This document shows positions 9,480 to 17,602 of a stretch of DNA of 64,000 bases, in pieces (the first letter of the stretch is position 1; the number at the start of each line of letters is the position of its first letter). The notes beneath the pieces are model-generated. The model worked only from the letters and a program-made list of their open reading frames with translations, ran no database searches and was not told the origin of the DNA. This DNA is from Roseateles sp. GTDB taxonomy: Bacteria; Pseudomonadota; Gammaproteobacteria; Burkholderiales; Burkholderiaceae_C. The position numbers and the translations under genes are program-made. The stretch covers positions 1 to 64,000 of the forward strand of contig JAEUPJ010000013.1 of assembly GCA_016790285.1 (NCBI GenBank), written 5' to 3'.

Positions 9480-9553
9480 AACACAGCCACAGAGGCACAG
9501 AGACACAGAGGCGCTCGAACCTCTCTGTGCCTCCGTGCCTCTGTGGCTGTGTT
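9480..9553. repeat. Hairpin repeat family A, copy 1 (between paaK and paaA)
   Basis: The arms AACACAGCCACAGAGGCAC (9480-9498) and its exact complement (9535-9553) pair perfectly for 19 bp, and pairing continues imperfectly inward through ACAGAG/CTCTGT units. Three similar copies lie at 10594, 12218 and 13411, always between paa genes. The transcript would form a long stem of about 30 bp between cistrons. There is no U-tract, so termination is unlikely; mRNA stabilisation or a REP-like dispersed repeat is more plausible. Confidence 0.85.
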
Positions 9554-9579
9554 CATCTGCCTGACCCAAGGAGCCACTG

Positions 9580-10584
9580 ATGTATACGCAAGCCATGGAC
9601 CTGATGGCCCGGGAGGCCAAGCCCAAGGTCGTCAAGAGCGCCGAGGAGCTGGCCCGCGAGGAGGCCTTTGAAGCCCGCATCGATGCGGGAGACTTCATCG
9701 AGGCCAAGGACTGGATGCCCGATCACTACCGCAAGACGCTGGTGCGCCAGATCAGCCAGCATGCGCACAGCGAGATCGTCGGCATGCTCCCCGAGGGCAA
9801 CTGGATCACGCGCGCGCCCACGCTCAAGCGCAAGGCGATTCTTCTCGCCAAGGTGCAGGACGAGGGCGGCCACGGGCTCTACCTCTACGCCGCCGCCGAG
9901 ACCCTGGGCACGAGCCGCGACGAGATGACCGAGGCGCTGCTCTCGGGCAAGGCCAAGTACAGCTCCATCTTCAACTACCCCACGCTGACCTGGGCCGACA
10001 TCGGCGTCATCGGCTGGCTGGTGGACGGCGCGGCCATCATGAACCAGGTGCCGCTGTGCCGCTGCTCCTATGCGCCTTATGCGCGGGCCATGATCCGCGT
10101 CTGCCGCGAGGAGAGTTTCCACCAGCGCCAGGGCTACGAGAGCCTGCTGGTGATGATGCAAAAGGGCACCGCCGCGCAGAAGGCCATGGTGCAGGACGCC
10201 GTCAACCGCTGGTGGTGGCCCGCGCTGATGATGTTCGGCCCGGCGGACAAGGATTCGCCCAACAGCGAGCAGAGCATGCGCTGGGGCATCAAGCGCGTCT
10301 CCAACGACACGCTGCGCCAGAAGTTCGTGGACGCGACCATCCCGCAGGCCGAGATCCTGGGCGTGACCGTGCCCGACCCCGACCTGACCTGGAACGAGGC
10401 CCGCCAGAGCTACGACTTCGGCGCCATCGACTGGAGCGAGTTCTGGCGTGTGGTGGGCGGCGAAGGCCCCTGCAACCGCGAGCGCCTGGCCGCCCGCAAC
10501 AAGGCCTGGGACGACGGCGCCTGGGTGCGCGAGGCCGCGATGGCCCATGCCGCCAAGTCGGCCATGAAGGCCCGGGCCGCATGA
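9580..10584 (+). CDS. paaA: 1,2-phenylacetyl-CoA epoxidase catalytic subunit PaaA
   Basis: PaaA carries the di-iron centre of the PaaABCE monooxygenase, which epoxidises phenylacetyl-CoA. The 334-residue product has [22 protein letters not shown] and [19 protein letters not shown], with [14 protein letters not shown] later; these two ExxH segments are the carboxylate-bridged iron ligands. Length is typical for this group. AAGGAG at 9568-9573 is a good ribosome-binding site for the ATG at 9580. It follows hairpin copy 1. Confidence 0.97.
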   Translation: MYTQAMDLMAREAKPKVVKSAEELAREEAFEARIDAGDFIEAKDWMPDHYRKTLVRQISQHAHSEIVGMLPEGNWITRAPTLKRKAILLAKVQDEGGHGLYLYAAAETLGTSRDEMTEALLSGKAKYSSIFNYPTLTWADIGVIGWLVDGAAIMNQVPLCRCSYAPYARAMIRVCREESFHQRQGYESLLVMMQKGTAAQKAMVQDAVNRWWWPALMMFGPADKDSPNSEQSMRWGIKRVSNDTLRQKFVDATIPQAEILGVTVPDPDLTWNEARQSYDFGAIDWSEFWRVVGGEGPCNRERLAARNKAWDDGAWVREAAMAHAAKSAMKARAA

Positions 10585-10593
10585 AGACAAGAC

Positions 10594-10664
10594 GCCACAG
10601 AGACACGGAGGCACAGAGAGTGAGCGCCTCTTCCTCTGTGGCTCTGTGCCTCTGTGGCTGTGTT
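10594..10664. repeat. Hairpin repeat family A, copy 2 (between paaA and paaB)
   Basis: This copy has the same composition as copy 1: left arm GCCACAGAGACACGGAGG, and a right arm containing GTGCCTCTGTGGCTGTGTT (near 10647-10664). The left arm is shorter and less perfect than in the other copies, so this is the most degraded of the four. The ribosome-binding site of paaB (AAGGA at 10667-10671) begins immediately after it. Confidence 0.8.
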
Positions 10665-10677
10665 TGAAGGAAAGATG

Positions 10678-10974
10678 ATGAGCACCAACAATTCGACGGA
10701 ATGGCCGCTGTGGGAAGTCTTCGTCCGCAGCAAGGCGGGCCTGGACCACAAGCACTGCGGCAGCCTGCACGCCGCCGATTCGGCCATGGCCATCCAGATG
10801 GCGCGAGACGTCTACACCCGCCGCCAGGAGGGCACGAGCATCTGGGTCGTGCGTTCCGAGCAGATCGTCGCCAGCGACCCGGTCGAGAAGGGCAGCCTCT
10901 TCGAGCCGGCCGATGACAAGGTCTACCGTCACCCCACCTTTTATGAGCTCCCCGAAGAGCTCAACCACATGTGA
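10678..10974 (+). CDS. paaB: 1,2-phenylacetyl-CoA epoxidase subunit PaaB
   Basis: A 98-residue small subunit of the phenylacetyl-CoA epoxidase, required for activity of the complex and thought to bridge the catalytic and reductase parts. WPLWEVFVRSKAGLDHKHCGSLHA and ARDVYTRRQEGTSIWVVRS are characteristic. Two ATGs in tandem (10675 and 10678) are possible starts; 10678 has better spacing to the Shine-Dalgarno sequence. A frame starting at 10654 reads through the hairpin repeat and is not the real start. The TGA overlaps the paaC ATG. Confidence 0.95.
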   Translation: MSTNNSTEWPLWEVFVRSKAGLDHKHCGSLHAADSAMAIQMARDVYTRRQEGTSIWVVRSEQIVASDPVEKGSLFEPADDKVYRHPTFYELPEELNHM

Positions 10975-11738
10975 TGGACGCCAAGCTCACCTACGTCCTG
11001 CAACTGGCGGACACCTGCCTCATCCACGCCCAGCGCCTGGGCGAGTGGTGCGGGCATGCGCCGGTGCTGGAGGAAGACCTGGCCCTGTCCAACATGGCCC
11101 TGGACCTGCTCGGCCAGGCCCGCGCGCTGCTGACCTACGCCGGTCAGCTCGAAGGCGCCGGCCGCGACGAAGACCAGCTCGCCTTCCTGCGCGAGGAGCG
11201 TGACTACCGCAACCTCGTGCTCGTGGAGCTGCCCAACGCAGCAGCGAGCCCGAGTGACGGCAGTGGCGGGCGCGATTTCGCCTTCACCACGCTGCGCAAC
11301 GCGGCGGTGGCGATCTGGCTGGAGCTGCTGTATGAGCGGCTGCAGGCCAGTGCCGACACCGAACTTGCCGGCATCGCTGCCAAGTCGCTCAAGGAAGTGC
11401 GCTACCACCGCCAGCACAGCAGCGACTGGGTCGTGCGGCTGGGCGACGGCACGGGTCAGTCGCAGGCGCGCATGCAGGCGGCGCTGGCCGTGCTGACGCC
11501 GTACTTCAACGAGCTGTTCGCCGCCCCGGGCGTCGAGGGTGTGGCGCCCGCGTGGCGCGAGCTCGAAGCCCACTGGCGCGCCCGCTGGGCCACGCTGTTG
11601 GCCGAGGCCACGCTCACGCTGCCGCGCGACAGCGCCATGCAGCCGCAGGGCCACCTGGGCATCCACAGCGAGCACATGGGCCACCTGCTGGGCACGATGC
11701 AGCACCTGCAGCGCGCCTACCCCGGCGGCGTCTGGTGA
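10974..11738 (+). CDS. paaC: 1,2-phenylacetyl-CoA epoxidase structural subunit PaaC
   Basis: A 254-residue catalytically inactive paralogue of PaaA that forms the structural core of the epoxidase. Typical segments: LQLADTCLIHAQRLGEWCGHAP, LALSNMALDLLGQAR, EERDYRNLVLVELPN and EVRYHRQHSSDWVVRLGDGT. A short polar insertion (NAAASPSDGSGGRD) after the LPN motif looks longer than in enteric PaaC. ATG 10974 overlaps the paaB stop (TGATG), and the stop overlaps paaD the same way. A GTG three bases upstream is less likely. Confidence 0.95.
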   Translation: MDAKLTYVLQLADTCLIHAQRLGEWCGHAPVLEEDLALSNMALDLLGQARALLTYAGQLEGAGRDEDQLAFLREERDYRNLVLVELPNAAASPSDGSGGRDFAFTTLRNAAVAIWLELLYERLQASADTELAGIAAKSLKEVRYHRQHSSDWVVRLGDGTGQSQARMQAALAVLTPYFNELFAAPGVEGVAPAWRELEAHWRARWATLLAEATLTLPRDSAMQPQGHLGIHSEHMGHLLGTMQHLQRAYPGGVW

Positions 11739-12205
11739 TGAACCTGGCCCTCGCCCGCGCGAAGCTCGCCGCCGTGCCCGACCCGGAGATCCCGGCCGTG
11801 AGCCTGGTGGAGCTGGGCATCGTGCGCGAGCTGCGCGAGACGGCTGCGGGGCTGGAGGTGGTGCTCACGCCCACCTACAGCGGCTGCCCCGCCACCGAGC
11901 TGATCGCCGACGACGTGCGCGCGGCACTCGCCGAGTTCGGCGACGTGACGGTCACGCTGCAGCGCGCGCCGGCCTGGACGACGGACTGGATCACGCCCGA
12001 GGGCCGCGAAAAGCTGCAGCAGTACGGCATCGTGCCGCCGCAGTGCAGCGCCGACCAGGCCATCCGCGTGGTGCCCCGCCTGCGCTGTCCGCGCTGCAGC
12101 GGTGGCAAGACCGAGCAGCTCTCGCGCTTCGGCTCCACGCCCTGCAAGTCCACGTGGCGCTGCATCGAATGCGGCGAGCCCTTCGAGTACTTCAAGCCGA
12201 TCTGA
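11738..12205 (+). CDS. paaD: PaaD, iron-sulfur maturation protein for phenylacetyl-CoA epoxidase
   Basis: A 155-residue protein of the MIP18/DUF59 family. The N-terminal part has VPDPEIPAVSLVELGIVRE and TPTYSGCPATELI (the SufT-like Cys); the C-terminal part carries a four-cysteine ribbon (CPRC and CIEC). PaaD is thought to mature the Fe-S cluster of the reductase PaaE or help assemble the epoxidase. The start at 11738 overlaps the paaC stop. It is followed by hairpin copy 3. Confidence 0.93.
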   Translation: MNLALARAKLAAVPDPEIPAVSLVELGIVRELRETAAGLEVVLTPTYSGCPATELIADDVRAALAEFGDVTVTLQRAPAWTTDWITPEGREKLQQYGIVPPQCSADQAIRVVPRLRCPRCSGGKTEQLSRFGSTPCKSTWRCIECGEPFEYFKPI

Positions 12206-12217
12206 CGATGAAATTCA

Positions 12218-12297
12218 AACACAGCCACAGAGGCACACAGCCACAGAGAGGCCTCCATCCGGCTGCCTCTGTGCCTCTGTGCCTCTGTGGCTGTGTT
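12218..12297. repeat. Hairpin repeat family A, copy 3 (between paaD and paaE)
   Basis: Perfect outer arms AACACAGCCACAGAGGCAC (12218-12236) and complement (12279-12297); the inner part repeats the CACAGCCACAGAG and CTCTGTGCCTCTGTGCCTCTG units, so part of the arm appears duplicated in tandem. It sits 12 bases after paaD and 31 bases before the paaE start. Confidence 0.85.
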
Positions 12298-12328
12298 CCT
12301 CACTGGGCGACGCTCGCCCCCTATTGAC

Positions 12329-13390
12329 ATGGCACTCCACTTCCATCCTCTGCGCGTGACCTCCGTCGAGCGCGACACCGACGACGCGATGGTCGTCGGC
12401 TTCGAGCCGCCAGCGGAGGGCTTCGGCTTCGAGCCCGGGCAGTACCTGACGCTGCGCGCAAGCGTCGGCGGCCAGGAGCTGCGCCGCAGCTACTCCATCT
12501 GCTCCGACCGCACGCTCAAGGTCGGCATCCGCCGCGTGGACGGCGGCGCGTTCTCCAGCTGGGTGCATGAGCAGCTCAAGCCGGGCGACGTCATCGAGTC
12601 CTACCCGCCGCAGGGCCGCTTCGTGCTGCCCGCGGCGCGCACGCAAGGCCGCCATGTGTTGTTCATCGCGGGGGGCTCGGGCATCACCCCCATCCTGGCC
12701 CTGGTCAGCGCCCTGCTGGTGCGCGAGCCCACGGCGCGCGCCACGCTCATCTACGCGAACCGGCGCACCGCCTCGACCATGTTCAAGGAAGAGCTGGAGG
12801 ACCTGAAGAACCGCTTCATGACGCGGCTGTCCCTGCACATGATCTTCAGCCGCGAGGCGGTGGACGCGCCGCTGTACGGCGGCCGGCTGGATGCCGGCAA
12901 GCTCAGCGCCTTCCTCGCTGGCCCAGTGCCGGCGGCGAGCATCGACGAGGTGTTCGTCTGCGGCCCCTTCGAGATGAACGACCAGGCCGAGGCGGCGCTG
13001 CGCGGTGCGGGCGTGCCGGCCGAGCGCATCCACATCGAGCGCTTCGGCACGCCGCAGTCGCTGAGCGGCCAGCCGGCGCCTCACGAGGTCAAGCCGGGCG
13101 ATGCCCCGCAGGCGCGCGTGACGGTCATCCGCGACGGCATCTCGCGCGAGATCGAGTTCCACGCCGCCGACCCCAGCCTGCTCGACGCGGCGGCGCGCGA
13201 GGGCATGGACGTGCCCTTTTCCTGCAAGAGCGGCGTGTGCTCCACCTGCCGCTGCAAGCTGGTGGAGGGGCAGGTGCGCATGGACCGCAACTTCGCCCTC
13301 GACAAGGACGAAGTCGCCGCCGGGTTCATCCTGAGCTGCCAGGCGCATCCGCTGACCGAGCGCGTGGTGATCAGCTTCGACGAGCGGTGA
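12329..13390 (+). CDS. paaE: Phenylacetyl-CoA epoxidase reductase PaaE
   Basis: A 353-residue electron-transfer subunit that passes NADPH electrons to PaaA. It has an N-terminal FAD-binding domain (RRSYSICS), an NAD(P)-binding domain (HVLFIAGGSGITPILAL; VFVCGPFEMN) and a C-terminal plant-type 2Fe-2S ferredoxin domain (CKSGVCSTCRCKLVEGQV, then C in ILSCQAHP). The ATG at 12329 is the family start; the frame is open to 12287 only because it reads through the repeat. The Shine-Dalgarno sequence is poor, which may reflect the adjacent hairpin. Confidence 0.96.
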   Translation: MALHFHPLRVTSVERDTDDAMVVGFEPPAEGFGFEPGQYLTLRASVGGQELRRSYSICSDRTLKVGIRRVDGGAFSSWVHEQLKPGDVIESYPPQGRFVLPAARTQGRHVLFIAGGSGITPILALVSALLVREPTARATLIYANRRTASTMFKEELEDLKNRFMTRLSLHMIFSREAVDAPLYGGRLDAGKLSAFLAGPVPAASIDEVFVCGPFEMNDQAEAALRGAGVPAERIHIERFGTPQSLSGQPAPHEVKPGDAPQARVTVIRDGISREIEFHAADPSLLDAAAREGMDVPFSCKSGVCSTCRCKLVEGQVRMDRNFALDKDEVAAGFILSCQAHPLTERVVISFDER

Positions 13391-13410
13391 TGCATCATCC
13401 ACAGCCTCAG

Positions 13411-13491
13411 AACACAGCCACAGAGGCACAGAGGCTCAGAGGGGCCGTGCTACCTCCTTTCTCTGTGTCTCTGTGCCTCTGTGGCTCTGTT
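13411..13491. repeat. Hairpin repeat family A, copy 4 (between paaE and the TetR gene)
   Basis: Left arm AACACAGCCACAGAGGCAC (13411-13429); right arm GTGCCTCTGTGGCTCTGTT (13473-13491), one mismatch to the complement, with further pairing of CAGAGGCTCAGA against TCTCTGTGTCTC inside. It ends 25 bases before the TetR start, so it occupies most of the paaE-TetR gap. Confidence 0.85.
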
Positions 13492-13516
13492 CTTCACCCT
13501 TGCGAATCCCTTCCCG

Positions 13517-14134
13517 ATGGCCCGTAAACGCGCTCCAGGTTTCGAAGCCCAACGCGAGGACATCCTCGCCGCGGCCGCTCGACTGTTTGCCAGCCAGGGC
13601 TTCAGCGCCACGTCCATGAACCAGGTCGCCGAGGCCTGCGGTGTGGCCAAGCCCACGCTCTACCACTACTTCCAGGACAAGAACGACCTGCTCGCGCAGA
13701 TCTGCGACAGCCATGTGCATGCGCTGCTGGCGCTGGTGGACGAGGTCAAGGCCCAGCGTCTGGCGCCGGACGCCGAGCTGCGCGCCCTCATCGAGCGCTT
13801 CACGCGCGTCTATGCGGACGCGCAGGACCAGCACCGCGTGCTGACCAGCGAGATCAAGTTCCTGGCCGACGCCGAGCGCGAGCGGCTGCTGGACGTGGAG
13901 CGCCGTGTGGTGGCCGAGTTCGCCGCCGCGCTGACCCGCGTGCGGCCCGAATTGCGTGATGCGCACCTTCACAAGCCGCTGACCATGCTTCTTTTTGGCA
14001 TGATCAACTGGACCTTCACCTGGCTGCGGCCCGACGGCGACCTGTCGCCCGAGGCGCTCGCGGCCCTGGTCAGTGACCTGTTCTTCGGCGGCCTGGGCGC
14101 GGTGCAACTGCGCCAGCCCGCCGTCATTCAATAA
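13517..14134 (+). CDS. TetR-family regulator, probable PaaR
   Basis: A 205-residue TetR-type repressor. The N-terminal helix-turn-helix ILAAAARLFASQGFSATSMNQVAEACGVAKPTLYHYFQDK is canonical; the rest is the all-helical ligand-binding and dimer domain. It is co-directional with paaABCDE and 18 bases upstream of the binding-protein gene. By position it most likely controls the paa promoter through the 14-bp palindrome at 6898 and responds to phenylacetyl-CoA or a related CoA ester; this is inference from context. The ATG at 13517 is chosen over the upstream frame, which runs into the repeat. Confidence 0.88.
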   Translation: MARKRAPGFEAQREDILAAAARLFASQGFSATSMNQVAEACGVAKPTLYHYFQDKNDLLAQICDSHVHALLALVDEVKAQRLAPDAELRALIERFTRVYADAQDQHRVLTSEIKFLADAERERLLDVERRVVAEFAAALTRVRPELRDAHLHKPLTMLLFGMINWTFTWLRPDGDLSPEALAALVSDLFFGGLGAVQLRQPAVIQ

Positions 14135-14151
14135 CCACGAGGAGACGACCC

Positions 14152-15297
14152 ATGAAGCCTTTCAAGCAACTCGCCCTGGCCCTGGCCGCCACGCTCAGCC
14201 TGGCCGCGCAGGCCGACATCAACGTCGGCGTCACGCTGTCGGCCACCGGCCCCGCCGCCTCCCTCGGCATCCCCGAGAAGAACACCTTCGCGCTGATGCC
14301 CACGACGCTGGGGGGCCAGAAGGTCAACTACATCGTGCTGGACGACGCCTCCGACACGACGACGGCGGTGGCCAACACGCGCAAGCTCATCACCGAGAGC
14401 AAGGTCGACATCATCATCGGCTCGACCGTCACGCCGAACTCGCTGGCGATGATCGACGCGGTGGCTGAATCGGGCACGCCGATGATCTCGATGGCCGCCT
14501 CGGCCCGCATCGTCGAGCCCATCGACGCCAAGAAGCGCTGGGTCTTCAAGACGCCGCAGAACGACATCATGATGGCCCTGGCCATCGTGACGCACATGGT
14601 GGACAACGGCATCAAGACCGCCGGCTTCATCGGCTTTGCCGATGCTTATGGCGAAGGCTGGTGGGGCGAGTTCAACAAGATCGCCGCGGCCAAGAAGCTC
14701 AACATCGTCGCCAGCGAGCGCTACAACCGCACGGACACCTCCGTCACCGGCCAGGTGCTCAAGCTCGTGGCGGCCAAGCCCGACGCCATCCTGATCGCCG
14801 GCTCGGGCACGCCCGCCGCGCTGCCGCAGAAGGCGCTGAAGGAGCGCGGCTACGCCGGCAAGATCTACCAGACCCACGGTGTCGCCAACAACGACTTCCT
14901 GCGCGTGGGCGGCAAGGATGTCGAAGGCACGCTGCTGCCGTCCGGCCCGGTGCTGGTGGCGGCCCAGCTGCCCGCCGACCACCCGGTCAAGAAGAGCGCG
15001 CAGGACTACATCGCCAAGTACGAGGGTGCGCACGGCAAGGGCTCGGTCTCGACCTTCGGCGGCCACGCCTGGGACGCCGGCCTGCTGCTCGCTGCCGCCG
15101 CACCCGAGGCGCTGAAGAAGGCCCAGCCCGGCACGCCCGCCTTCCGCGCCGCGCTGCGCGATGCGCTGGAGAACGTGAAGAACGTGGCTGGCGCGCACGG
15201 CGTTTTCAACATGTCGCCGGCCGACCACCTGGGCCTGGACCAGCGCGCCCGCGTCATGGTGCAGATCGAGAACGGCGCCTGGAAGCTGATCAAGTAG
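14152..15297 (+). CDS. ABC transporter substrate-binding protein (branched-chain amino acid type), orphan
   Basis: A 381-residue exported binding protein with a signal peptide (KQLALALAATLSLAAQA, cleavage near residue 22). The mature part has INVGVTLSATGPAASLGIPEKN, typical of LivJ-like periplasmic-binding proteins, and two alpha/beta lobes. GAGGAG lies just before the ATG. No LivH/M/F/G genes follow, so it must share a permease encoded elsewhere. Its place between the TetR gene and paaZ suggests it captures an aromatic acid such as phenylacetate; the ligand is inferred only. Confidence 0.87.
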   Translation: MKPFKQLALALAATLSLAAQADINVGVTLSATGPAASLGIPEKNTFALMPTTLGGQKVNYIVLDDASDTTTAVANTRKLITESKVDIIIGSTVTPNSLAMIDAVAESGTPMISMAASARIVEPIDAKKRWVFKTPQNDIMMALAIVTHMVDNGIKTAGFIGFADAYGEGWWGEFNKIAAAKKLNIVASERYNRTDTSVTGQVLKLVAAKPDAILIAGSGTPAALPQKALKERGYAGKIYQTHGVANNDFLRVGGKDVEGTLLPSGPVLVAAQLPADHPVKKSAQDYIAKYEGAHGKGSVSTFGGHAWDAGLLLAAAAPEALKKAQPGTPAFRAALRDALENVKNVAGAHGVFNMSPADHLGLDQRARVMVQIENGAWKLIK

Positions 15298-15301
15298 GAC
15301 A

Positions 15302-15386
15302 GCCCCACCCCCTACGCGCTTCGCGCGCCCCCTCAAGGGGGCACTGCCGCAGGACCGGCAAAGCCGGATCCTCGGCAGCCGCTGGA
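15302..15386. repeat. Repeat family B, copy 1 (upstream of paaZ)
   Basis: About 85 bases beginning GCCCCACCCCC, with the core CCCCCTCAAGGGGGC and the ending GCCGCTGGA. A second copy lies at 17476-17559, so the two bracket paaZ. The core is self-complementary (CCCCCT...AGGGGG) around CA and forms a short hairpin. It lies in the gap between the binding-protein gene and paaZ. Confidence 0.75.
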
Positions 15387-15424
15387 TGAACGGCCGTCGC
15401 TTCGCGAGGCCTCAAGGACCAAAG

Positions 15425-17473
15425 ATGTCGGTTTCTACCCTTCAGAGCTACATCGCCGGCCGCTGGGTCGGCGAGCGGGCGGCCAAGCCGCTGCACAGCG
15501 CCATCAACGGCCGCATCGTGGCCCACACGCACGAGGAGGGCCTGGACTTCGCCGAGGCCATGGCCTACGCGCGCACCACCGCGCTGCCCGGCCTGCTGCG
15601 CAGCCACTTCCAGGACCGCGCCCGGGTGCTCAAGGCGCTGGCGGCCTATCTGCTCGAACGCAAGGAAGAGCTCTATGCCATCAGCGCCCACACGGGTGCG
15701 ACGCGGTCGGACTCGTGGATCGACATCGAAGGCGGCATCGGCACGCTGTTCGCGTACGCCTCCATCGGCGGCAAGGACCTGCCCAGCAGCAACGTGCTGC
15801 ACGAAGGCCCGCCGATGCGCCTCGGGGCCAACAACCACTTCATCGGCAGCCACGTGCTCGTGCCCAAGCGCGGCGTGGCCCTGCACATCAACGCTTTCAA
15901 CTTCCCGATGTGGGGCATGTTGGAGAAGTTCGCGCCCAGCTTCCTCGCGGGCATGCCCTGCCTGGTCAAGCCCGCCACGGCCACGAGCTATGTGGCCGAA
16001 GCCTGCGTGCGCCTGATCGTGCAGTCAGGCCTGGTGCCCGAGGGCGCGTTGCAGCTGATCATCGGCGGCACGGGCGACCTGTTCGAGCGGCTGGATGAAG
16101 CGGACGTCGTCACCTTCACCGGCAGCGCCGACACGGCGCTCATGCTCAAGGCCCACCCGAACCTGCTCCGAAAGAGCATTCCGTTCAACGCCGAGGCCGA
16201 CAGCCTGAACTGCGCCATCCTCGCGCCCGATGTGACCCCGGACGACCCGGAGTTCGACCTCTTCATCAAGGAGGTGGCGCGCGAGATGACGGCCAAGGCC
16301 GGCCAGAAGTGCACGGCCATCCGGCGCACGCTGGTGCCGCGCCCGCTGGTGGACGCGGTGGCGACGGCGCTCAAGGCCCGCCTGTCCAAGACGGTGGTCG
16401 GCGACCCGGCGGTGGAGGGCGTGCGCATGGGGGCGCTGGCCAGCAAGGCCCAGCAGGCCGACGTGACCGAGCGCGTCGCTCAGCTCGCGCAGCACTGCGA
16501 GCTGCTGCTGTCCGCGCGCGACGGCTTCGCGCCCAAGGGCGAGGGCGTCGCCGACGGCGCCTTCTTCGCGCCCACGCTGCTGCTGGCCCGCGATTCGGCG
16601 GCCAGCGACGCGCACCACCTGGAGGCCTTCGGCCCGGTGACGACGCTGCTGCCCTACGGCGACTTCGACGAGGCCCTGCACCTGGCCACGCTCGGCCGCG
16701 GCAGCCTGGTGGGCACGGTCTGCACCAAGACGCCGGCACTCGCCGCCCAGGCCGTGCCGACCTTCGCCGCCTGGCACGGCCGCATGCTGGTGCTGGACCG
16801 CGAAGCGGCGCTGGAGAACACCGGCCACGGCTCGCCGCTCCCCAAGCTCAAGCACGGCGGCCCGGGCCGCGCGGGCGGGGGCGAGGAGCTGGGCGGCCTG
16901 CGCGCCGTCAAGCACTACCTGCAGCGCTGCGCGGTGCAGGGCTCGCCCACGATGATGTCGGCCGTCACGGGCGAGTACCAGCGCGGGGGCGTCGTCACCG
17001 AGAGCGAAGTCCACCCCTTCCGCCGCTACTTCGAGGACGTGGAAGTGGGCATGAGCCTGCTCACGCACCGCCGCACGGTGGGCGAGGCGGACATCGTCGC
17101 CTTCGGGGGCCTCTCGGGCGACTACTTCTACATGCACTTCGACGAGGTGGCAGCCAAGGCCTCGCCTTTCGGCCAGCGCATCGCGCATGGCTACTTCGTG
17201 CTGTCGGCCGCGGCCGGCCTCTTCGTGAGCCCGGCACCTGGCCCGGTGCTGGCCAACTACGGCCTGGAGAACTTGCGCTTCGTCACGCCGGTTGCGATGG
17301 GCGACACCATCCAGGCGCGCCTGACCGCCAAGCGCAAGATCGACCGCCCCCCGCGCGACGATCAGCCGGCCCAGGGCGTCATCGGCTGGGACGTGGCCGT
17401 GACCAACCAGCGCGGCGAGCTCTGTGCGAGCTACGAGATCCTGACCCTCGTGGCCAAACGGGTGGCTGGGTGA
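15425..17473 (+). CDS. paaZ: Bifunctional oxepin-CoA hydrolase / 3-oxo-5,6-dehydrosuberyl-CoA semialdehyde dehydrogenase PaaZ
   Basis: A 682-residue two-domain enzyme. The aldehyde dehydrogenase domain (about 1-520) has general base Glu257 (FNAEADSLN) and nucleophile Cys296 (KAGQKCTAIRR). The C-terminal MaoC-like hydratase domain (about 530-680; YFEDVEVGMSLLTHRRTVGEADIVAFGGLSGDYFYMHFDE) opens the oxepin ring. Together they convert oxepin-CoA to 3-oxo-5,6-dehydrosuberyl-CoA. Full length with both active sites present. The ATG at 15425 follows AAGGACCAAAG; an upstream in-frame ATG at 15386 lies at the end of repeat B. paaF, paaH and paaJ are absent from the window. Confidence 0.97.
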   Translation: MSVSTLQSYIAGRWVGERAAKPLHSAINGRIVAHTHEEGLDFAEAMAYARTTALPGLLRSHFQDRARVLKALAAYLLERKEELYAISAHTGATRSDSWIDIEGGIGTLFAYASIGGKDLPSSNVLHEGPPMRLGANNHFIGSHVLVPKRGVALHINAFNFPMWGMLEKFAPSFLAGMPCLVKPATATSYVAEACVRLIVQSGLVPEGALQLIIGGTGDLFERLDEADVVTFTGSADTALMLKAHPNLLRKSIPFNAEADSLNCAILAPDVTPDDPEFDLFIKEVAREMTAKAGQKCTAIRRTLVPRPLVDAVATALKARLSKTVVGDPAVEGVRMGALASKAQQADVTERVAQLAQHCELLLSARDGFAPKGEGVADGAFFAPTLLLARDSAASDAHHLEAFGPVTTLLPYGDFDEALHLATLGRGSLVGTVCTKTPALAAQAVPTFAAWHGRMLVLDREAALENTGHGSPLPKLKHGGPGRAGGGEELGGLRAVKHYLQRCAVQGSPTMMSAVTGEYQRGGVVTESEVHPFRRYFEDVEVGMSLLTHRRTVGEADIVAFGGLSGDYFYMHFDEVAAKASPFGQRIAHGYFVLSAAAGLFVSPAPGPVLANYGLENLRFVTPVAMGDTIQARLTAKRKIDRPPRDDQPAQGVIGWDVAVTNQRGELCASYEILTLVAKRVAG

Positions 17474-17475
17474 TG

Positions 17476-17559
17476 GCCCACCCCCGAGGCGCTGCGCGCT
17501 CCCCCTCAAGGGGGCGCACCCAGTGGCCTGGCAGAGCCAGATCCACGGGTGCCGCTGGA
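17476..17559. repeat. Repeat family B, copy 2 (downstream of paaZ)
   Basis: Begins GCCCACCCCCGAG, contains the same CCCCCTCAAGGGGGC core and ends GCCGCTGGA as in copy 1; the middle is divergent. It follows the paaZ stop by two bases and precedes the convergent NlpC/P60 gene, so it may also serve as an end structure for paaZ. Confidence 0.75.
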
Positions 17560-17602
17560 GGGGCAGCCGGCTGCGCGGCTGCATGGCAACAGGGGCCGCG
17601 GC

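Noticed and set aside
9480-13491. Short peptides such as HRGTEAQRH and SVPLCLCGCV encoded across several paa gaps
   Set aside because: They are translations of the hairpin repeat, not conserved proteins; they only extend neighbouring frames.
9480-13491. Possible CRISPR-like array in the paa cluster
   Set aside because: The copies are 1 kb or more apart with genes between them, are inverted repeats internally, and no cas genes are present.
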